A stretch of 43,051 nt of DNA from the NCBI RefSeq assembly GCF_000194985.1, contig NZ_GL878519.1, positions 259,468-302,518 on the forward strand. The letters are read 5' to 3'. The stretch comes from Dialister micraerophilus DSM 19965 (GTDB lineage Bacteria > Bacillota > Negativicutes > Veillonellales > Dialisteraceae). Made by a program: the position numbers and the translations under genes. A model generated the notes under the pieces. The model saw only the letters and a list, made by a program, of their open reading frames with translations, ran no database searches and was not told the DNA's origin. Shown one piece after another: positions 41,859 through 43,051 of the stretch. Position 1 is the stretch's first letter; every line of letters starts with the position of its first letter.

Positions 41859-42815
41859 TTGGAAATACTTAATGCAATTGCACCTTTCATAAGCATCGGT
41901 CTTTTCAGTTCCATAGTTTCACGCTTCAGCGGAGCAAATTTAAGCATTCTCGTTTTTTGCGCTCTTATATATACGGGAACAAGTCCGGTGGAAACCGCAA
42001 GCATAATGATTACATATCTTATATTTACAAAGCTTACACTTCATACACAAAAATATCCCATAAGTTTCAAACGTTTGAGAGCATTCAAAGGGATTTTGAT
42101 ACTTCTTCCTATATTTCTTATACTTTTCAGTTTGATAATTTATCCGTTTGCTGCTCTTATAATTTTCATTCTTACATTTATGTTGGAAATAATGACTCAA
42201 ACTTATGAACAAATACCAGTGCATGAAAGATTTTCTATAAAAGAAATTGTACTTTACACAACAATTTCAAGCATTTTAATGATTGTTCCATTTGCGCTTA
42301 CAAAGTATATTCCATACAACATCTACTATATAACAGGCGGAATTATAGCTCTTATGGCTTGTGCATTTTTCAAATGGATCGGTGACAATCGTACAAGATT
42401 ACAAAATATTTGGGATAAAATAATTATTATTTCATTCATATTATCCGGACTGTTCGGATTTGATTTTACAAATTGGTTCAAGGATATGAAACGCTTGAAA
42501 TCAACACGTTTTCATAAAAATTTATCTCTCATAGTTTTCCCTACTTTTTTCATAACACTTATAATGTCAAATGTACTGTTCGGAATGTTTTCTTTGTCAG
42601 GACTTTGCACTACATTTTTCACTGCAATGGGAATACGTTTCTTCGGATATTATGAAATGTCAGAAAAAGGAAAATTCAATATTATCGCACTTGCAATTAC
42701 CGTACTTGCAATTTTAATACTTTTCCTTGCAAATCCTCATCCTACAAATGCTGCAAAAATTGTAGATTCATTACTGCAAAGTAATTTCCATTTTGAAGGC
42801 TTGTTGAATATGTAA
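41859..42815 (+). CDS. Polytopic membrane protein of unknown function
   Basis: I do not recognise this protein firmly. Its 318 residues contain about 8-9 hydrophobic segments, a cytoplasmic-looking basic loop near 62-76 (HTQKYPISFKRLRAFKG) and another near 205-220 (FKDMKRLKSTRFHKN). The N-terminal SIVSRFSGANLSILVFCALI and a later MFSLSGLCTTFFTAMGIRFF look like paired repeats, which recalls TSUP-type anion exporters, but no diagnostic motif is clear. An ATG at 41850 abuts AAGGAG with no spacing; AAGGAGATGA followed five bases later by TTG at 41859 is a near-perfect ribosome site, so I start there. It is monocistronic with a convergent terminator downstream. Confidence 0.7.
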   Translation: MEILNAIAPFISIGLFSSIVSRFSGANLSILVFCALIYTGTSPVETASIMITYLIFTKLTLHTQKYPISFKRLRAFKGILILLPIFLILFSLIIYPFAALIIFILTFMLEIMTQTYEQIPVHERFSIKEIVLYTTISSILMIVPFALTKYIPYNIYYITGGIIALMACAFFKWIGDNRTRLQNIWDKIIIISFILSGLFGFDFTNWFKDMKRLKSTRFHKNLSLIVFPTFFITLIMSNVLFGMFSLSGLCTTFFTAMGIRFFGYYEMSEKGKFNIIALAITVLAILILFLANPHPTNAAKIVDSLLQSNFHFEGLLNM

Positions 42816-42851
42816 GTAAGGTTCGATAAAATATCTGATTTTATACAACTT

Positions 42852-42878
42852 AAAAGCGGAGTTTCAATCTCCGCTTTT
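42852..42878. terminator. Bidirectional terminator between the membrane protein and trpS
   Basis: A perfect 10-bp stem AAAAGCGGAG/CTCCGCTTTT with a 7-base loop has A and T flanks suiting both strands. It lies 36 bases after the plus-strand stop and 10 bases after the minus-strand trpS stop. Confidence 0.9.
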
Positions 42879-42888
42879 AATATTGCAT

Positions 42889-43051
42889 TTATTTTCTGTA
42901 TAAGCCCATTGCTTCAATGGCTTTTACATATGTTGCATTTGCTTTTTTATGTGCCTTTTCTCTTCCTTCGTCCAATATAGCATCCAATTCCGGACTTCCT
43001 TTAAGTTCTTTGTATCTGTCCAAAATCGGTTGCATTTCTCCTACTACCAAG
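42889..43051 (-). CDS. trpS: Tryptophan-tRNA ligase, C-terminal fragment (cut by window edge)
   Basis: Only the last 53 residues are inside the window. They read from LVVGEMQPILDRYKELKG through LDAILDEGREKAHKKANAT to AIEAMGLYRK and the stop. This helical tail (a short acidic segment, then L-x-E-G-x-E-K-A, then a final helix ending in M-G-L) is characteristic of TrpS. The HIGH and KMSKS motifs lie beyond the right edge, so the call rests on the tail alone. It is transcribed leftward into the shared terminator. Confidence 0.72.
   Translation of the reverse strand, partial: LVVGEMQPILDRYKELKGSPELDAILDEGREKAHKKANATYVKAIEAMGLYRK

Noticed and set aside
1-43051. CRISPR arrays, prophage, transposases, toxin-antitoxin or defence genes
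   Set aside because: No regular direct repeats, integrase/transposase motifs or defence-type domains were seen; apart from five hypothetical or diverged proteins, all genes are core-genome families.

Overview
The window is an ordinary core-genome stretch of a low-GC (AT-rich, A/T third positions favoured) bacterium of the Firmicutes. The gene order suggests Negativicutes (Veillonella/Dialister-like): miaB-mutS-mutL-rsmJ-like-miaA-YnbB-like, dnaX-ybaB-recR-bofA behind a small SRP RNA, hrcA-grpE-dnaK-dnaJ behind a perfect CIRCE, and an uninterrupted tsaE-tsaB-rimI-tsaD string. The taxon is inferred from synteny and composition only. There is no phage, IS element, CRISPR array or obvious horizontally acquired island. 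Coding density is very high and many genes overlap by ATGA or TGATG.

Layout. 23-5.9 kb (minus): alr; lepA-hemW; an APC amino-acid permease; tRNA-Val(GAC). 5.9-14.7 kb (minus): one long operon from a promoter just upstream of miaB, covering tRNA A37 modification (miaB, miaA), mismatch repair (mutS, mutL), an RsmJ-like methyltransferase and a PLP enzyme of the YnbB/'aluminium resistance' family. 14.7-17.0 kb (minus): a three-gene module of DUF4418 membrane protein, FtsX/MacB-type permease and LolD-type ATPase. 17.1-18.9 kb (minus): murB and a P-loop/Asp23-Gls24 fusion protein. 19.0-25.1 kb (minus): fumC followed without a gap by a ribose uptake operon rbsK-D-A-C-B. 25.2-28.4 kb (plus): SRP RNA, dnaX, ybaB, recR and a BofA-like membrane protein. 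28.4-33.25 kb (minus): the HrcA-controlled chaperone operon. 33.4-41.5 kb (minus): a ten-gene run pncA, thiL (frameshifted), gpmA, patatin-like hydrolase, tsaE, tsaB, rimI, tsaD, a PdtaS/EutW-type histidine kinase and its ANTAR antiterminator. 41.9-42.8 kb (plus): an unknown polytopic membrane protein. It converges on the 3' end of trpS at the right edge.

How the genes work together. Many products serve translation fidelity and tRNA biology: MiaA/MiaB make ms2i6A37, TsaB/D/E make t6A37, and LepA, TrpS and tRNA-Val also belong here. DNA maintenance is represented by MutS/L, DnaX, RecR and YbaB. The ribose cluster encodes a complete ABC importer plus pyranase and kinase, but no dedicated repressor.

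The items most worth a second look are the DUF4418-ABC module with two matching Cys/Met/His loops, the P-loop-Gls24 fusion beside murB, the RNA-binding two-component system placed at the end of the t6A operon, the single-base frameshift in thiL at an A7 tract, and a possible A7 slippage site in dnaX. I did not find a convincing, wholly new multi-gene system; the DUF4418 module is the closest candidate.
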